Notes: generated by a model from the letters alone, not told the origin. DNA of 64,000 nt from Paenibacillus sp. LHD-117 (GCF_030929555.1 NZ_JAVFVT010000040.1:1-64000), one strand, 5' to 3'. Positions 17,358 to 26,860 are shown, counted from the first letter of the stretch. A program made the numbers and translations.

Positions 17358-17759
17358 ATGAATTCGAACGCATACGACAAAGGCATCGAGATGTTAAGCA
17401 AGATGGTCGGCCCGGATGTCCTGCAAGTAACCGTGGACAAGGTAAGGAAGTTCAGCCCCGATTTCGCGGATATGATTGTTTCGTTCCCGTATGGCACGAT
17501 TTATTCAAGACCGGGTCTAGACTTTAAGCAGCGGGCGCTCGTCGCGATCTCTGCGCTGATTGCTTCGGGCTCCGACGCGCAGCTCGACTTCCACATTCAT
17601 GCCGGACTGAACGCCGGACTTACGCCGGATGAAATCATAGAAGCGATTATGAACTGTTTGCCGTATGCCGGCTTCCCCAAATCGATCAGCGGTTTGTTCG
17701 TGGCGATGCGGGTATTCGAGGAACGGGGAATCAAACCTTCGGGTAGCGAAGAGGCTTAA
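17358..17759 (+). CDS. Carboxymuconolactone decarboxylase/AhpD-like protein
   Basis: 133 residues with the CMD fold pattern (LDFKQRALVAISALIASGSDAQ, in two parts, then FHIHAGLNAGLTPDEIIEAI). The AhpD CxxC pair is absent; the position is taken by SDAQLDFHIH, as in gamma-carboxymuconolactone decarboxylase (PcaC)-type members. It begins 25 bases after the TPP-enzyme stop with GGGAGGAAAGC before the ATG, so it is the third gene of the operon. The real substrate is unknown. Confidence 0.85.
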   Translation: MNSNAYDKGIEMLSKMVGPDVLQVTVDKVRKFSPDFADMIVSFPYGTIYSRPGLDFKQRALVAISALIASGSDAQLDFHIHAGLNAGLTPDEIIEAIMNCLPYAGFPKSISGLFVAMRVFEERGIKPSGSEEA

Positions 17760-17766
17760 AAAGGAT

Positions 17767-18039
17767 GTTCAAAAAGTCCACTTTTGATCACGAAGTATAC
17801 CAGGCAGCGTATTCGACATCGAATATTTCCTGATGCCCACGAAAGTGAAGGGAAGCTTCGATGCCAATTCCGATTACTTTCGCGGGGCCCGAGTTTGCCG
17901 AAACATCCGGTGATGTGCTCACGTAGCTATCACGCTCCGCTCCTCATTTTCTAGCTTCATCCAATCTTCTACAGCGTTTTTGAAAAAAACGCAGCATCGT
18001 AAGCATACGCTCATGTGCTGAAAACCGGACTTTTTGAAC
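17767..18039. mobile_element. MITE-like 273-bp element
   Basis: GTTCAAAAAGTCC (17767-17779) and GGACTTTTTGAAC (18027-18039) are perfect 13-base terminal inverted repeats. No reading frame is present, and an inner GCGTTTTT/AAAAACGC hairpin lies near the right end. The left 26 bases recur exactly, inverted, at 51455-51480, and a shorter version of the end occurs near 38850. This suggests a non-autonomous transposable or dispersed repeat; no transposase with matching ends is in the window. Confidence 0.65.
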
Positions 18040-18062
18040 TCGCACTAATAGGAATACGAGAA

Positions 18063-18103
18063 AGCCGTCTGCGGAGAATGTTTTTCCGGGACGGCTTTTT
18101 TTT
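18063..18103 (+). terminator. Intrinsic terminator
   Basis: AGCCGTC and GACGGCT flank a small inner stem and are followed by eight T. It probably ends the GGDEF-EAL/TPP/CMD operon, with the 273-bp repeat lying inside the transcript's 3' end. Confidence 0.85.
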
Positions 18104-18287
18104 GACTATGAAGGGTTCGAAAACATTAAAACCAAAGTTTAAAGGTACTTGACGGTTAATTTGTATGGATAAAGCAAATTTTCTAGCTATAATGCTTGAA
18201 ACCTTTCCATTTGCATGAATGTACTATAATGATTGTACAGGGAGGAAAATGTTTGCAATAAACTTAATATTCGGAGGGGTCATCGAA

Positions 18288-20057
18288 TTGGACATGAACA
18301 AACAGGAAGACGGAAAAGGTAAGATTCAAAGGACGACTGTAGCCTACTTCATCAAGCTGCTTCGAGAAACAGGCATTCCGAAGCTTGTGCTTGGCGCGGC
18401 CATAGCTTTAAGCATCATTTCTTCCTTAATAGGGCTGATTGTGCCTCTCATAACAGGCGATTTGATCGACAATTTCTCGGTAGATAAGTTGAACGTCACC
18501 TCTATTGCAGCATTGGCGGGCATATTCGTCTTGGAGGCCATAACCGGCGGAATATCGTATTATATGCTTGCATTCGTAGGCAACCGGATGGTCAATAAGC
18601 TGCGCAAGCGGCTTTGGGACAAAGTTCTGTCGCTGCCCGTTCCGTTCTTCGATCAGTATCGGTCGGCGGATACGATGAGCAGAGTGACCAACGACACGAA
18701 TGAAATCAAGACGTTGATTACCGATCATTTGATTACGTTTTTCTCGAATGTGCTAACGGTATTAGGCGCCGTCGCCATCTTGTTCTTTATCGACTGGCAA
18801 ATGACCTTGGTTATTTTGCTCGCGGTGCCGCTTGGATTTGGCATCTTGATGCCGATCGGAGGGAAGATGTACAAAATTTCGATCAGCATGTACGAACAGC
18901 TTGCGAATCTTGCTTCTTTGCTGACGCAGGTCATTAGCGAGATCAGACTGGTGAAAGCATCCAACGCAGAAAGCAAGGAACAAAGCGGCGGGTATGAGAA
19001 GATGGACAATTTGTTCCGATTTGGAATGAAAGAGGCCAAAATAAACGCGGTGCTCGGTCCTCTCATGTCGATGGTGATGGTTGCGCTGCTTGTTGTCATT
19101 ATCGGGTATGGCGGCGTTAGAGTTTCCTCGGGCGCGCTCAGCGCAGGGGAGCTTGTGTCGTTTATTCTGCTTCTGTTCCAAATAATGTTCCCCTTCAGCC
19201 AATTCGCGACGTTCTACTCCCAATTGCAGAAGGTAATGGGGGTGACGGAGCGTTTGCGGCTGATCCTTGAATATCAATCCGAATCGGATGACGCGGGCGT
19301 CCCTGCTCCGGGAGAGCAGCGTGATTTGAATTTCCGCGACGTATCGTTCGCTTATTTGGACAATGAGCCTGTGCTGCGAGGCGTCACGTTTACGGTGCCC
19401 GCCAATCAAATAACGGCCCTGGTCGGGCCGAGCGGAAGCGGGAAGACGACCGTGTTCTCCTTGATCGAAAGATTCTACGTCCCAACCGGGGGCATGATTG
19501 CGTACGGTGACGATGCCATTCGCTCGTTCGATCTGGACTCGTGGAGAAACAAGATCGGATATGTCTCGCAAGATAGTACGCTGATGTCCGGAACAATCCG
19601 GGAGAATATGATTTATGCTTGCGGAACGGACGTGAAGGAGGAAGACATGATCGAAGCCAGCAAGCAGGCTTACGCGCATGAATTTATTAAAACCTTGCCG
19701 AAAGGCTATGATACCGAAGTCGGAGAACGGGGAATTCAATTGTCAGGCGGACAACGACAAAGAATCGCGATTGCGAGAGCATTGCTCAGACAGCCCGATC
19801 TGCTCATTCTGGATGAAGCGACAGCAAGTCTGGACAGCGATTCCGAGCATGAGGTGCAGAAGGCGCTGAATCATCTGATGAACGACCGCACAACGATCGT
19901 GATCGCGCATCGTTTATCCACGGTTGTGGAGGCTGACCGGATTATCGTGCTTGAGCATGGCAGAGTAACGGGAATCGGCAAGCACGAACAGTTGCTGCAG
20001 ACTCATCCTTCCTATATCGAGTGGGCAAGGAAGCAGTTCCAGGCAGGCGCTGGCTGA
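18288..20057 (+). CDS. ABC multidrug/lipid exporter half-transporter (BmrA-like)
   Basis: 589 residues: six membrane segments in 1-320 followed by an ATPase with Walker A GPSGSGKTT, signature LSGGQRQRIAIARALL, Walker B LLILDEA and the H-loop IAHRLS. It should work as a homodimer exporting hydrophobic compounds. I chose TTG 18288, 8 bases after GGAGGGG; this gives a normal-length MDMNKQEDGKGKIQRTT start. ATG 18249 has a GGAGG only 3 bases away and would add 13 residues. Two TATAAT hexamers lie upstream (near 18194 and 18222), the second between GTAC half-sites that could bind a MerR-type regulator; this is a guess. Confidence 0.9.
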   Translation: MDMNKQEDGKGKIQRTTVAYFIKLLRETGIPKLVLGAAIALSIISSLIGLIVPLITGDLIDNFSVDKLNVTSIAALAGIFVLEAITGGISYYMLAFVGNRMVNKLRKRLWDKVLSLPVPFFDQYRSADTMSRVTNDTNEIKTLITDHLITFFSNVLTVLGAVAILFFIDWQMTLVILLAVPLGFGILMPIGGKMYKISISMYEQLANLASLLTQVISEIRLVKASNAESKEQSGGYEKMDNLFRFGMKEAKINAVLGPLMSMVMVALLVVIIGYGGVRVSSGALSAGELVSFILLLFQIMFPFSQFATFYSQLQKVMGVTERLRLILEYQSESDDAGVPAPGEQRDLNFRDVSFAYLDNEPVLRGVTFTVPANQITALVGPSGSGKTTVFSLIERFYVPTGGMIAYGDDAIRSFDLDSWRNKIGYVSQDSTLMSGTIRENMIYACGTDVKEEDMIEASKQAYAHEFIKTLPKGYDTEVGERGIQLSGGQRQRIAIARALLRQPDLLILDEATASLDSDSEHEVQKALNHLMNDRTTIVIAHRLSTVVEADRIIVLEHGRVTGIGKHEQLLQTHPSYIEWARKQFQAGAG

Positions 20058-20097
20058 AAGAGAGTAGAACATTCTATCCATTTACGCCGGCTTGGAG

Positions 20098-20127
20098 TTG
20101 ACACCAAAATTAAGGTTATGGTATATA
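20098..20127 (+). promoter_or_regulatory. Sigma-A promoter of htpG
   Basis: TTGACA (20098-20103) and TATATA (20122-20127) are spaced by 18 bases. Transcription would start near 20134, just at the edge of the CIRCE operator. Confidence 0.75.
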
Positions 20128-20137
20128 AAAAGAGGGA

Positions 20138-20164
20138 TTAGCACTCGTATATGATGAGTGCTAA
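20138..20164. promoter_or_regulatory. CIRCE operator (HrcA binding site)
   Basis: TTAGCACTC, nine bases, GAGTGCTAA: a perfect match to the CIRCE consensus. It sits at the expected transcription start of htpG and should allow HrcA to repress the gene until heat stress. Confidence 0.95.
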
Positions 20165-20225
20165 TGAGATGCGTCGGATAGGCCGATGACGGACCCAGTT
20201 CCACATTTGAGAGGAGAGCATATTC

Positions 20226-22106
20226 ATGGCTATGAAACAATTCCAAGCGGAATCCAAACGTCTGCTGGAGATGATGATTAACTCGATCTATACGCAGAAG
20301 GAAATTTTCCTTCGGGAGCTGATCTCCAACGCAAGCGATGCCATCGACAAAATTTATTACAAAGCGTTGACGGATGACAGTCTGGTTTTCAATAAAGAAG
20401 ATTATTACATCAAAGTGACGGCGGATAAGGCGGCGCGCACGCTGACGCTAACGGATACCGGCATAGGCATGACGCAGGAGGAGCTCGAGAACAACCTCGG
20501 CGTCATCGCGAAGAGCGGTTCGCTTGCGTTCAAACAACAGAACGAAGCGAAGGAAGGCCATAACATTATCGGCCAGTTCGGCGTAGGTTTTTATTCCGCG
20601 TTTATGGTGGCGGACGAAGTGAAGGTAACAACAAGAGCGCTCGGTAGCGAGCAAGCGTACCAATGGGTGTCCGAAGGCGCGGAAGGATACACGATCACGC
20701 CGGCAGAGAAGGAATCCGTGGGCACGGAGATCGTGCTGAAGATCAAGGAAAACACCGAGGACGAGCAGTACGACGAGTTTCTGGAGCAATATCGCTTAAG
20801 GGCGATCATCAAGAAGTATTCCGACTTCATCCGTTATCCGATCAAGATGGATATGAAAAGCCAGCGTCCGATGGAAGGCAGCGAGGACGAGCTCGAAGAA
20901 ATCGTGGAAGAGCAGACGGTCAACAGCATGGTGCCGATCTGGCGCCGCAACAAAAACGAGCTGACGGACGAGGATTACGCGGCATTTTACGCGGAGAAAC
21001 GGTACGGCTTCGACAAGCCGCTGAAGCATGTCCACATTAGCGCGGACGGCGCCGTCGTGTACAACGCGATCCTGTACGTCCCGGAGAACGCGCCGTTCGA
21101 TTACTATACCAAAGAGTACGCCAAAGGTCTGGAGCTGTATTCCAACGGCGTGCTGATCATGGACAAATGCGCGGATCTTGTGCCGGACTACTTCAGCTTC
21201 GTGAAGGGTATGGTCGACTCCGAGGACTTGTCGCTGAACATCTCCAGGGAGCTGCTCCAGCACGACCGCCAGCTCAAGCTGATCGCCAAGAACATCAAGA
21301 ACAAAATCAAAGGCCTGCTCCAAAGCATGCAGAAGGACGACCGCGAAAGCTACGAGAAGTTCTACAAATCGTTCGGCCGCCAGCTGAAGTTCGGCGTGTA
21401 CAACGACTACGGAATGAATAAAGCCGACCTGCAGGATCTGCTGTTGTTCCACTCCTCCAAGGAGAACAAGCTGGTCAGCCTGGACGAATACGTATCCCGT
21501 ATGCCTGAAGATCAGAAGTACATCTATTACGCCGCGGGCGAGTCGATCGCGCGCATCGAGAAGCTGCCGCAAATCGAGGTTGTGCTTGAGAAGGGCTATG
21601 AAATTTTGTATCTGACGGACGACATCGACGAATTCGCGATCAAGATGATCATGAATTACAAGGAGAAGGAGTTCAAATCGATCTCCAGCGGCGATCTCGG
21701 TTTCGAAGCGGACGAGAAGGACAAACCTGCCGATTCGGAAGAGAGCGGCAATAAGGAGCTGTTCGACGGCATGCTTGAACTGCTGGGCGGCAAGGTGAAG
21801 GCGGTCAAGGCGTCGAAACGTCTGAGAAGCCATCCGGTCTGCTTATCCGCGGAAGGCGAGCTCTCGATCGAGATGGAGAAGATCCTGAAGGCGATGCCGG
21901 ACAGCGGCGACGTAAAAGCGGACAAGGTGCTGGAAATCAACGTGGGTCACGACGTGTTCCAGTCGCTCAAGAACGCTTATGGTTCGGACAAGGAGAAGTT
22001 TAACCTGTATACGCAGCTGCTTTACAATCAAGCTCTTCTCATCGAAGGGCTGCCGATTCAGGATCCGGTCGAGTTCACGAACGATATTTGCAAAGTGATG
22101 GTGTAA
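20226..22106 (+). CDS. htpG: HSP90 chaperone HtpG
   Basis: 626 residues, the usual bacterial HSP90 length. The N-terminal ATPase shows the GHKL motifs: [18 protein letters not shown] and the [13 protein letters not shown] lid region. Middle and C-terminal dimerisation domains are complete. It is a cytosolic ATP-dependent chaperone. GAGAGGAGAG precedes the ATG. A sigma-A promoter and a perfect CIRCE element are upstream, and an intrinsic terminator follows, so it is a single-gene heat-shock unit. Confidence 0.98.
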   Translation: MAMKQFQAESKRLLEMMINSIYTQKEIFLRELISNASDAIDKIYYKALTDDSLVFNKEDYYIKVTADKAARTLTLTDTGIGMTQEELENNLGVIAKSGSLAFKQQNEAKEGHNIIGQFGVGFYSAFMVADEVKVTTRALGSEQAYQWVSEGAEGYTITPAEKESVGTEIVLKIKENTEDEQYDEFLEQYRLRAIIKKYSDFIRYPIKMDMKSQRPMEGSEDELEEIVEEQTVNSMVPIWRRNKNELTDEDYAAFYAEKRYGFDKPLKHVHISADGAVVYNAILYVPENAPFDYYTKEYAKGLELYSNGVLIMDKCADLVPDYFSFVKGMVDSEDLSLNISRELLQHDRQLKLIAKNIKNKIKGLLQSMQKDDRESYEKFYKSFGRQLKFGVYNDYGMNKADLQDLLLFHSSKENKLVSLDEYVSRMPEDQKYIYYAAGESIARIEKLPQIEVVLEKGYEILYLTDDIDEFAIKMIMNYKEKEFKSISSGDLGFEADEKDKPADSEESGNKELFDGMLELLGGKVKAVKASKRLRSHPVCLSAEGELSIEMEKILKAMPDSGDVKADKVLEINVGHDVFQSLKNAYGSDKEKFNLYTQLLYNQALLIEGLPIQDPVEFTNDICKVMV

Positions 22107-22115
22107 CATTATGTC

Positions 22116-22154
22116 AAAAACCCGTCTGCGGCTCTATGGCCGAGACGGGTTTTT
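22116..22154 (+). terminator. Intrinsic terminator of htpG
   Basis: CCCGTCT and AGACGGG with an inner GGC/GCC pair, preceded by AAAAA and followed by TTTTT. Confidence 0.9.
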
Positions 22155-22194
22155 GCTGTTTTCAACCATTCTCACTAGAAGAAATTGAGTGATC

Positions 22195-22696
22195 GTACTC
22201 ACAACGCCCAACTGGGGTGCCATGTGCCGAATGTGTACGAAAAATCGTATACATTACGTCCAACCGGGGCGTAACGGGCCGAATGTGTACGAAAAATCGT
22301 ACTCACAACGCCCATCCGGGCTGCAATGTGCCGAATGTGTACGAAAAATCGTACTCACAACGCCCAACCGGGGCGCAACGTGCCGAATGTGTACGAAAAA
22401 TCGTACTCACAACGCCCAACTGGGGTGCCATGTGCCGAATGTGTACGAAAAATCGTATACATTACGCCAAACCGGGGTGCGACGGGCCGAATGTGTACGA
22501 AAAATCGTACTCCAAACCCCCAATCGAGGTGCAACGGGCCGAATGTGTACGAAAAATCGTACTCACAACGCCAAACTGGTGCGCAACGTGCCGAATGTGT
22601 ACAAAAAATCGTACACATGACGCCCAACTGGGGTGCAACGTGCCAAATGTGTACGAAAAATCGTATACATCACGCCCAAACGCGGCGCAACGTACC
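22195..22696. repeat. 52-bp tandem array, about 9.6 units, with a palindrome per junction
   Basis: Nine full 52-base units start at 22195 and every 52 bases after; a tenth, from 22663, breaks off at about 34 bases. The segment CGAATGTGTACGAAAAATC is almost invariant and, with the start of the next unit, makes the hairpin GTACGA-AAAA-TCGTAC. The middle 28 bases vary a little, and units 1 and 5 are identical. It fills the gap between the converging htpG and methyltransferase genes. Since 52 is not a multiple of three, frames change at each unit; the long open frames through it are not convincing proteins. Confidence 0.95.
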
Positions 22697-22699
22697 CCA

Positions 22700-23440
22700 T
22701 CAGACGGAGGAGGGCTTCTCTGCCGATACGATCAGAAACATCGGCCGCCGCAGCTCGTCCCGCATGCCCGGCTGTTCCAGCACGCGATCTGCCGGCACGG
22801 GTTCGTTGACTGCTCGAATCGCGAAGCCCGCGCCGATTACGGCGTTCATATAGGTCGAGACCGTGCGGTGGTATTTGACGACGTTGTCTGCGAGGAACGA
22901 CGTGACGCGGCGCCCTTCCGACTGATAGTCGTCGACCGGCCAATGCAGCCGGTTGCCTTCCTCGTCGGCGAACCAATCCTGCTCTTCACGGGAGGTGAAG
23001 ATGGGGTGCTCGACCGAGAACACGAACGAACCGCCAGGCTTCAAAACCTCGTATACCTTGCTGCAAATCGCATGGAAATCCTCGATATAATGAAAGGCGA
23101 GAGAGCTGATGACGACGTCGAATGTCTCGCGTTCGAACGCGATGTCTTCGATCGGCTGACGAATGTACCGTATGCCCGTTCCGTCGGCAAGCTGCTCCGC
23201 CTTAGCCAGCATGTTCGCCGAAATATCGACGCCTGTCACGTCCCGCGCTCCCTGACCATGGGCGTACAGGCAATGCCAGCCGTAGCCGCAGCCTAGATCC
23301 AGGACGCTTTTGTCCCGAAGCTCCGGGAGCAGCGTCTTCAGGATATGCCATTCCCCGGCACCCTCCAGTCCTTTGATCGATCTCTCCATCCGGCCGTACG
23401 CAGTAAAAAAATCCGCGTCGTCGTATTTGTTTTGTTTCAT
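22700..23440 (-). CDS. Class I SAM-dependent methyltransferase
   Basis: 246 residues. Motif I is VLDLGCGYG, followed by GVDISANML (motif II) and DVVISSLAFHYI and LKPGGSFVFS (motifs IV and V). These place it in the Methyltransf_11 group, which methylates small molecules or proteins with S-adenosylmethionine. It starts 9 bases after the AraC gene stop, so the two are one transcript. Its stop codon lies 4 bases from the edge of the 52-bp array, which would form its 3' untranslated region. Confidence 0.88.
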   Translation of the reverse strand: MKQNKYDDADFFTAYGRMERSIKGLEGAGEWHILKTLLPELRDKSVLDLGCGYGWHCLYAHGQGARDVTGVDISANMLAKAEQLADGTGIRYIRQPIEDIAFERETFDVVISSLAFHYIEDFHAICSKVYEVLKPGGSFVFSVEHPIFTSREEQDWFADEEGNRLHWPVDDYQSEGRRVTSFLADNVVKYHRTVSTYMNAVIGAGFAIRAVNEPVPADRVLEQPGMRDELRRPMFLIVSAEKPSSV

Positions 23441-23449
23441 CCCAATCCC

Positions 23450-24391
23450 TCATTCCATTGTAGTAGCCGAGCTTATTTTGCCATTCGCCTTGCGGTATTC
23501 CGAAGGCGTGCATTTCATTCTCGCCCGGAACACCTTCACGAAGTAGCTGATATGGTCGAAGCCGACGTCCATGGCGACGCTCGCGATCTTGGCGTCGGGC
23601 TGCAGAAGCAGCTCGGCGGCCTTTTTGATCCGGTAGCCGTTCAGGTATTCGACGGGCGTCTGATGGGTCATGCTTTTGAAGAAACGGCTGAACTGGCCTT
23701 CGCTCATCGGAATTTGCTCCGCCAGCTCCGAGATTCGAAGCGGACGCCGATAGTGGTCGTGCATATACGAGATGACGGATTTCAGCCGCTCGATCTTGAA
23801 TTGCATGGGGGACCTGCCGTCGCGATCGCTTCGGTTGCAAAGCTGCCCGTTCGCGGCATATACATGCAGCATCAGGTAGAGCAATCCCTTGGCGGCCGCT
23901 TCATAGCCGCCTTGCTCCTTGGCGCAAACGTCGATCAGGCTTCGCAAATAACGAACGGAATCGTCTCCCCAATCCGTTCTCGGCTTCAGCAGGCGCGGAA
24001 AGGTTCGCGACTTGTCTAGAAGCGGGGCGACGTATTTCTCCTGAACGGCATCGAAGCTCGCGCTGGCGAGTAGCTCCGGGTCGAATACGATCGCGCAATA
24101 CGAGCAGCCGGACCCGCCCAAGGCATGTCCCGCGTGAATGTCGCCTCCGTCGATGAAGACGGCTTCGCCCTCCCTTACCGGGAAGTAGTCCGCGCCGACC
24201 TGGAATAGCACCTCGCCCTCCAGCACGCAGAACAGCTCCGCCTCCGAATGCCAATGGCATTCCAGCACGGGCTCGCCCGGCGCGATCGGCCCGATCCAAT
24301 ACGCGGCGAGAGGGAAGCGGTCGGTTCCGTGAAGGCGGTTTTCCTTCAGCGATTGTTTTTCCGCGCGTTCCATTCGGCCATGCGCCTCCAT
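23450..24391 (-). CDS. AraC-family regulator with cupin sensing domain
   Basis: 313 residues. An N-terminal cupin (LECHWHSEAELFCVLEGEV, then FIDGGDIHAG) probably binds a sugar; two C-terminal AraC helix-turn-helix motifs follow (RISELAEQIPMSEGQFSRFF; IASVAMDVGFDHISYFVKVF). It is divergent from the alpha-xylosidase gene 144 bases away, so it may control that gene and the following hydrolases. The start is uncertain: the GGAGG of the region overlaps the first ATG, and an in-frame ATG at 24373 (MERAEKQS) is possible. Confidence 0.88.
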   Translation of the reverse strand: MEAHGRMERAEKQSLKENRLHGTDRFPLAAYWIGPIAPGEPVLECHWHSEAELFCVLEGEVLFQVGADYFPVREGEAVFIDGGDIHAGHALGGSGCSYCAIVFDPELLASASFDAVQEKYVAPLLDKSRTFPRLLKPRTDWGDDSVRYLRSLIDVCAKEQGGYEAAAKGLLYLMLHVYAANGQLCNRSDRDGRSPMQFKIERLKSVISYMHDHYRRPLRISELAEQIPMSEGQFSRFFKSMTHQTPVEYLNGYRIKKAAELLLQPDAKIASVAMDVGFDHISYFVKVFRARMKCTPSEYRKANGKISSATTME

Positions 24392-24535
24392 CCATACACG
24401 ATTTTCTCAAAAGTATCAGAATTGTGCTACAAACGAGCATGATTCTGTTAGTTGAACCGCTTACTTATCAGTATACTGCAAGTATATACGATAGCAATGC
24501 CGCAAACATTTTAAAATAAAGGTTGGTGTATATTA

Positions 24536-26860
24536 ATGAAATTTACAGACGGTAATTGGTTGATTCGCGAAGGATTTGGAGTGCTTGGCGCCGTTCAGGC
24601 CCATGATTTCGAGCAATCGGCGGGGAGATTGACGGCCTACGCGTCGCCGCGGCCGATTGTATCGCGATCGAACATGCTGGATACGATGCTGCTGACGGTG
24701 CAATTCCATTCGCCGATCGAAGGCGTCATCGGTGTGAAGCTCATTCACCATGCCGGCGTCGTGGAACGCGGACCCGCATTCGAGCTCGCGGGCGAAGGCG
24801 GCCATGCCGTCATCGAAGAGAATGAAGCGGAAGCGATGCTTACGACCGGCAACCTTAGCGTCCACATCCGCAAGGGCGGCGAGTGGCGCGTCGACTTCTA
24901 CCGGAACGGCGAACGGTTGACGGGCAGCGCGCAGAAGTCGATGGCGTACATTACGTCGAGCGGCGACGGCAAAGCGTATATGCGCGAGGAGCTCGACCTC
25001 GGCGTTGGGGAGTGGGTGTACGGACTCGGAGAGCGGTTCACGCCGTTCGTCCGCAACGGGCAGACGGTTGACCTTTGGAACAAGGACGGAGGCACAAGCT
25101 CCGAGCAATCGTACAAAAACATTCCGTTCTACCTGACGAACAAAGGTTACGGCGTTTTCATCAACCATCCGGAGCTCGTCTCGCTGGAGATCGCATCGGA
25201 GAAGGTGAAAAAGGTACAATTCAGCGTCGAAGGCGAATCGCTGAGCTATTATATCGTAGACGGACCTAGCATGAAGGACGTGCTCGGCCGGTATACAGAT
25301 CTGACGGGCAAGCCCGCGTTGCCGCCCGCCTGGTCGTTCGGCCTGTGGCTGACGACGTCGTTCACGACCGACTATGACGAAGCGACGGTCATGTCGTTCG
25401 TCGACGGCATGGCGGAGCGGGATTTGCCGCTGCACGTCTTCCACTTCGACTGCTTTTGGATGAGGGAATTCCATTGGACGGACTTCCAGTGGGACGAGCG
25501 AGTATTCCCGGATCCGGTCGGCATGCTGAAGCGGCTAAAGGAGAAGGGGCTCAAGATCTGCGTGTGGATCAATCCGTACATTGCCCAGCGCTCCAGGCTG
25601 TTCGAGGAAGGCATGAAGAACGGTTATCTCGTGAAACGCCCGACCGGCGATGTCTGGCAATGGGATCTATGGCAGCCGGGCATGGCGCTGGTCGATTTCA
25701 CGAACCCGGCGGCCTGCGAGTGGTACGCGTCGTATCTGCGCCAGCTGGTCGATATGGGCGTCGACAGCTTCAAGACCGACTTCGGCGAGCGCATCCCGAC
25801 GGACGTAGTTTATTACGATGGCTCCGATCCGTACAAAATGCACAATTATTACACATACCTCTATAACCAAGTGGTGTTCGACGTCCTTGAAGAGAAGCTT
25901 GGCCGAGGCGAGGCGGCGTTGTTCGCCAGATCGGCGACGGCTGGCGGACAGAAGTTCCCGGTTCACTGGGGCGGGGATTGTTACGCGGATTACGAATCGA
26001 TGGCGGAGAGCTTGCGCGGCGGATTGTCGCTTGGTTTATCGGGCTTCGGCTTCTGGAGCCACGACATCGGCGGCTTCGAGAACACGGCTCCGACGCATGT
26101 GTTCAAGCGTTGGCTGGCGTTCGGACTGCTCTCCAGCCATAGCCGGCTGCACGGCAGCAAGTCGTACCGCGTGCCATGGGCGTACGATACGGAAGCGGTG
26201 GATGTGACGCGTTTCTTCACCAAGCTGAAATGCACGCTGATGCCGTACCTGTTCCGCACCGCCGTTCAGGCGACGGAGCAAGGCGTTCCTTCGATGCGAG
26301 CGATGGTGCTCGAATTCCCGGAGGACCCAACCTGCGAGATGCTGGATCGACAGTACATGCTTGGCGACAGCATGCTCGTCGCGCCGATCTTCAGCGAAGA
26401 CGGCAAGGTGACGTATTATTTGCCGCAGGGTACCTGGACGAACTTCCTTACGGGCGAAACGACGGAAGGCGGCTCGTGGCGGAAGGAAACACATGATTTC
26501 ATGAGCTTGCCGCTTTACGTGAGGCCTAATACGCTTCTGGCGATCGGAGCCGACGACCGGCGGCCGGACTACGATTACGCCGACGGAGTGAAGCTGTCGC
26601 TGTACGCGCTTGAGGACGGAAAGTCTGCTGAAGCCGTCGTCCACGATCTGAAGGGCGCCGTCACGCTAAGAGCGGTAGCTACGCGTCGCGGCAGTGAGAT
26701 CGCGGTCCAAGCGGAATCGTCGGCGGGCAAACCGTTTACGTTCGAGATAGCAGGCCACAAGAGCCGCTTGAACGTAGCGGGCGCGGACGTCAACACATCG
26801 GGCGGACTGGTGTCGGTGCCTGCGGGAAGCGGCGGGACAACGTTCGTCATCACGCTGTAG
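24536..26860 (+). CDS. yicI: GH31 alpha-xylosidase, YicI-like
   Basis: 774 residues, the same length class as E. coli YicI. The nucleophile motif KTDFGERIPTDV gives Asp415 and the acid motif HWGGDCYADY gives Asp481; both are one position from the known YicI residues 416 and 482. GSDPYKMHNYYTYLYN also matches the alpha-xylosidase branch. There is no signal peptide, so it should act in the cytosol, removing alpha-1,6-xylose from the non-reducing end of xyloglucan oligosaccharides. It is followed by a palindromic repeat and then by alpha-fucosidase and GH3 genes. Confidence 0.93.
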   Translation: MKFTDGNWLIREGFGVLGAVQAHDFEQSAGRLTAYASPRPIVSRSNMLDTMLLTVQFHSPIEGVIGVKLIHHAGVVERGPAFELAGEGGHAVIEENEAEAMLTTGNLSVHIRKGGEWRVDFYRNGERLTGSAQKSMAYITSSGDGKAYMREELDLGVGEWVYGLGERFTPFVRNGQTVDLWNKDGGTSSEQSYKNIPFYLTNKGYGVFINHPELVSLEIASEKVKKVQFSVEGESLSYYIVDGPSMKDVLGRYTDLTGKPALPPAWSFGLWLTTSFTTDYDEATVMSFVDGMAERDLPLHVFHFDCFWMREFHWTDFQWDERVFPDPVGMLKRLKEKGLKICVWINPYIAQRSRLFEEGMKNGYLVKRPTGDVWQWDLWQPGMALVDFTNPAACEWYASYLRQLVDMGVDSFKTDFGERIPTDVVYYDGSDPYKMHNYYTYLYNQVVFDVLEEKLGRGEAALFARSATAGGQKFPVHWGGDCYADYESMAESLRGGLSLGLSGFGFWSHDIGGFENTAPTHVFKRWLAFGLLSSHSRLHGSKSYRVPWAYDTEAVDVTRFFTKLKCTLMPYLFRTAVQATEQGVPSMRAMVLEFPEDPTCEMLDRQYMLGDSMLVAPIFSEDGKVTYYLPQGTWTNFLTGETTEGGSWRKETHDFMSLPLYVRPNTLLAIGADDRRPDYDYADGVKLSLYALEDGKSAEAVVHDLKGAVTLRAVATRRGSEIAVQAESSAGKPFTFEIAGHKSRLNVAGADVNTSGGLVSVPAGSGGTTFVITL

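Noticed and set aside
22195-22696. CRISPR array
   Set aside because: The variable parts are similar to each other rather than unique spacers, the unit is a simple tandem repeat and no cas gene is nearby.
22189-23296. Long open frames through the 52-bp array in all three plus-strand frames (Cys/Asn/Tyr-rich repeats)
   Set aside because: The unit length is not a multiple of three and contains no stop in any frame, so all frames stay open automatically. There is no ribosome site, and one frame runs into the antisense of the methyltransferase.
24452-24465. cre-like sequence before the GH31 gene
   Set aside because: Several consensus positions fail, and the orientation and spacing are not convincing.
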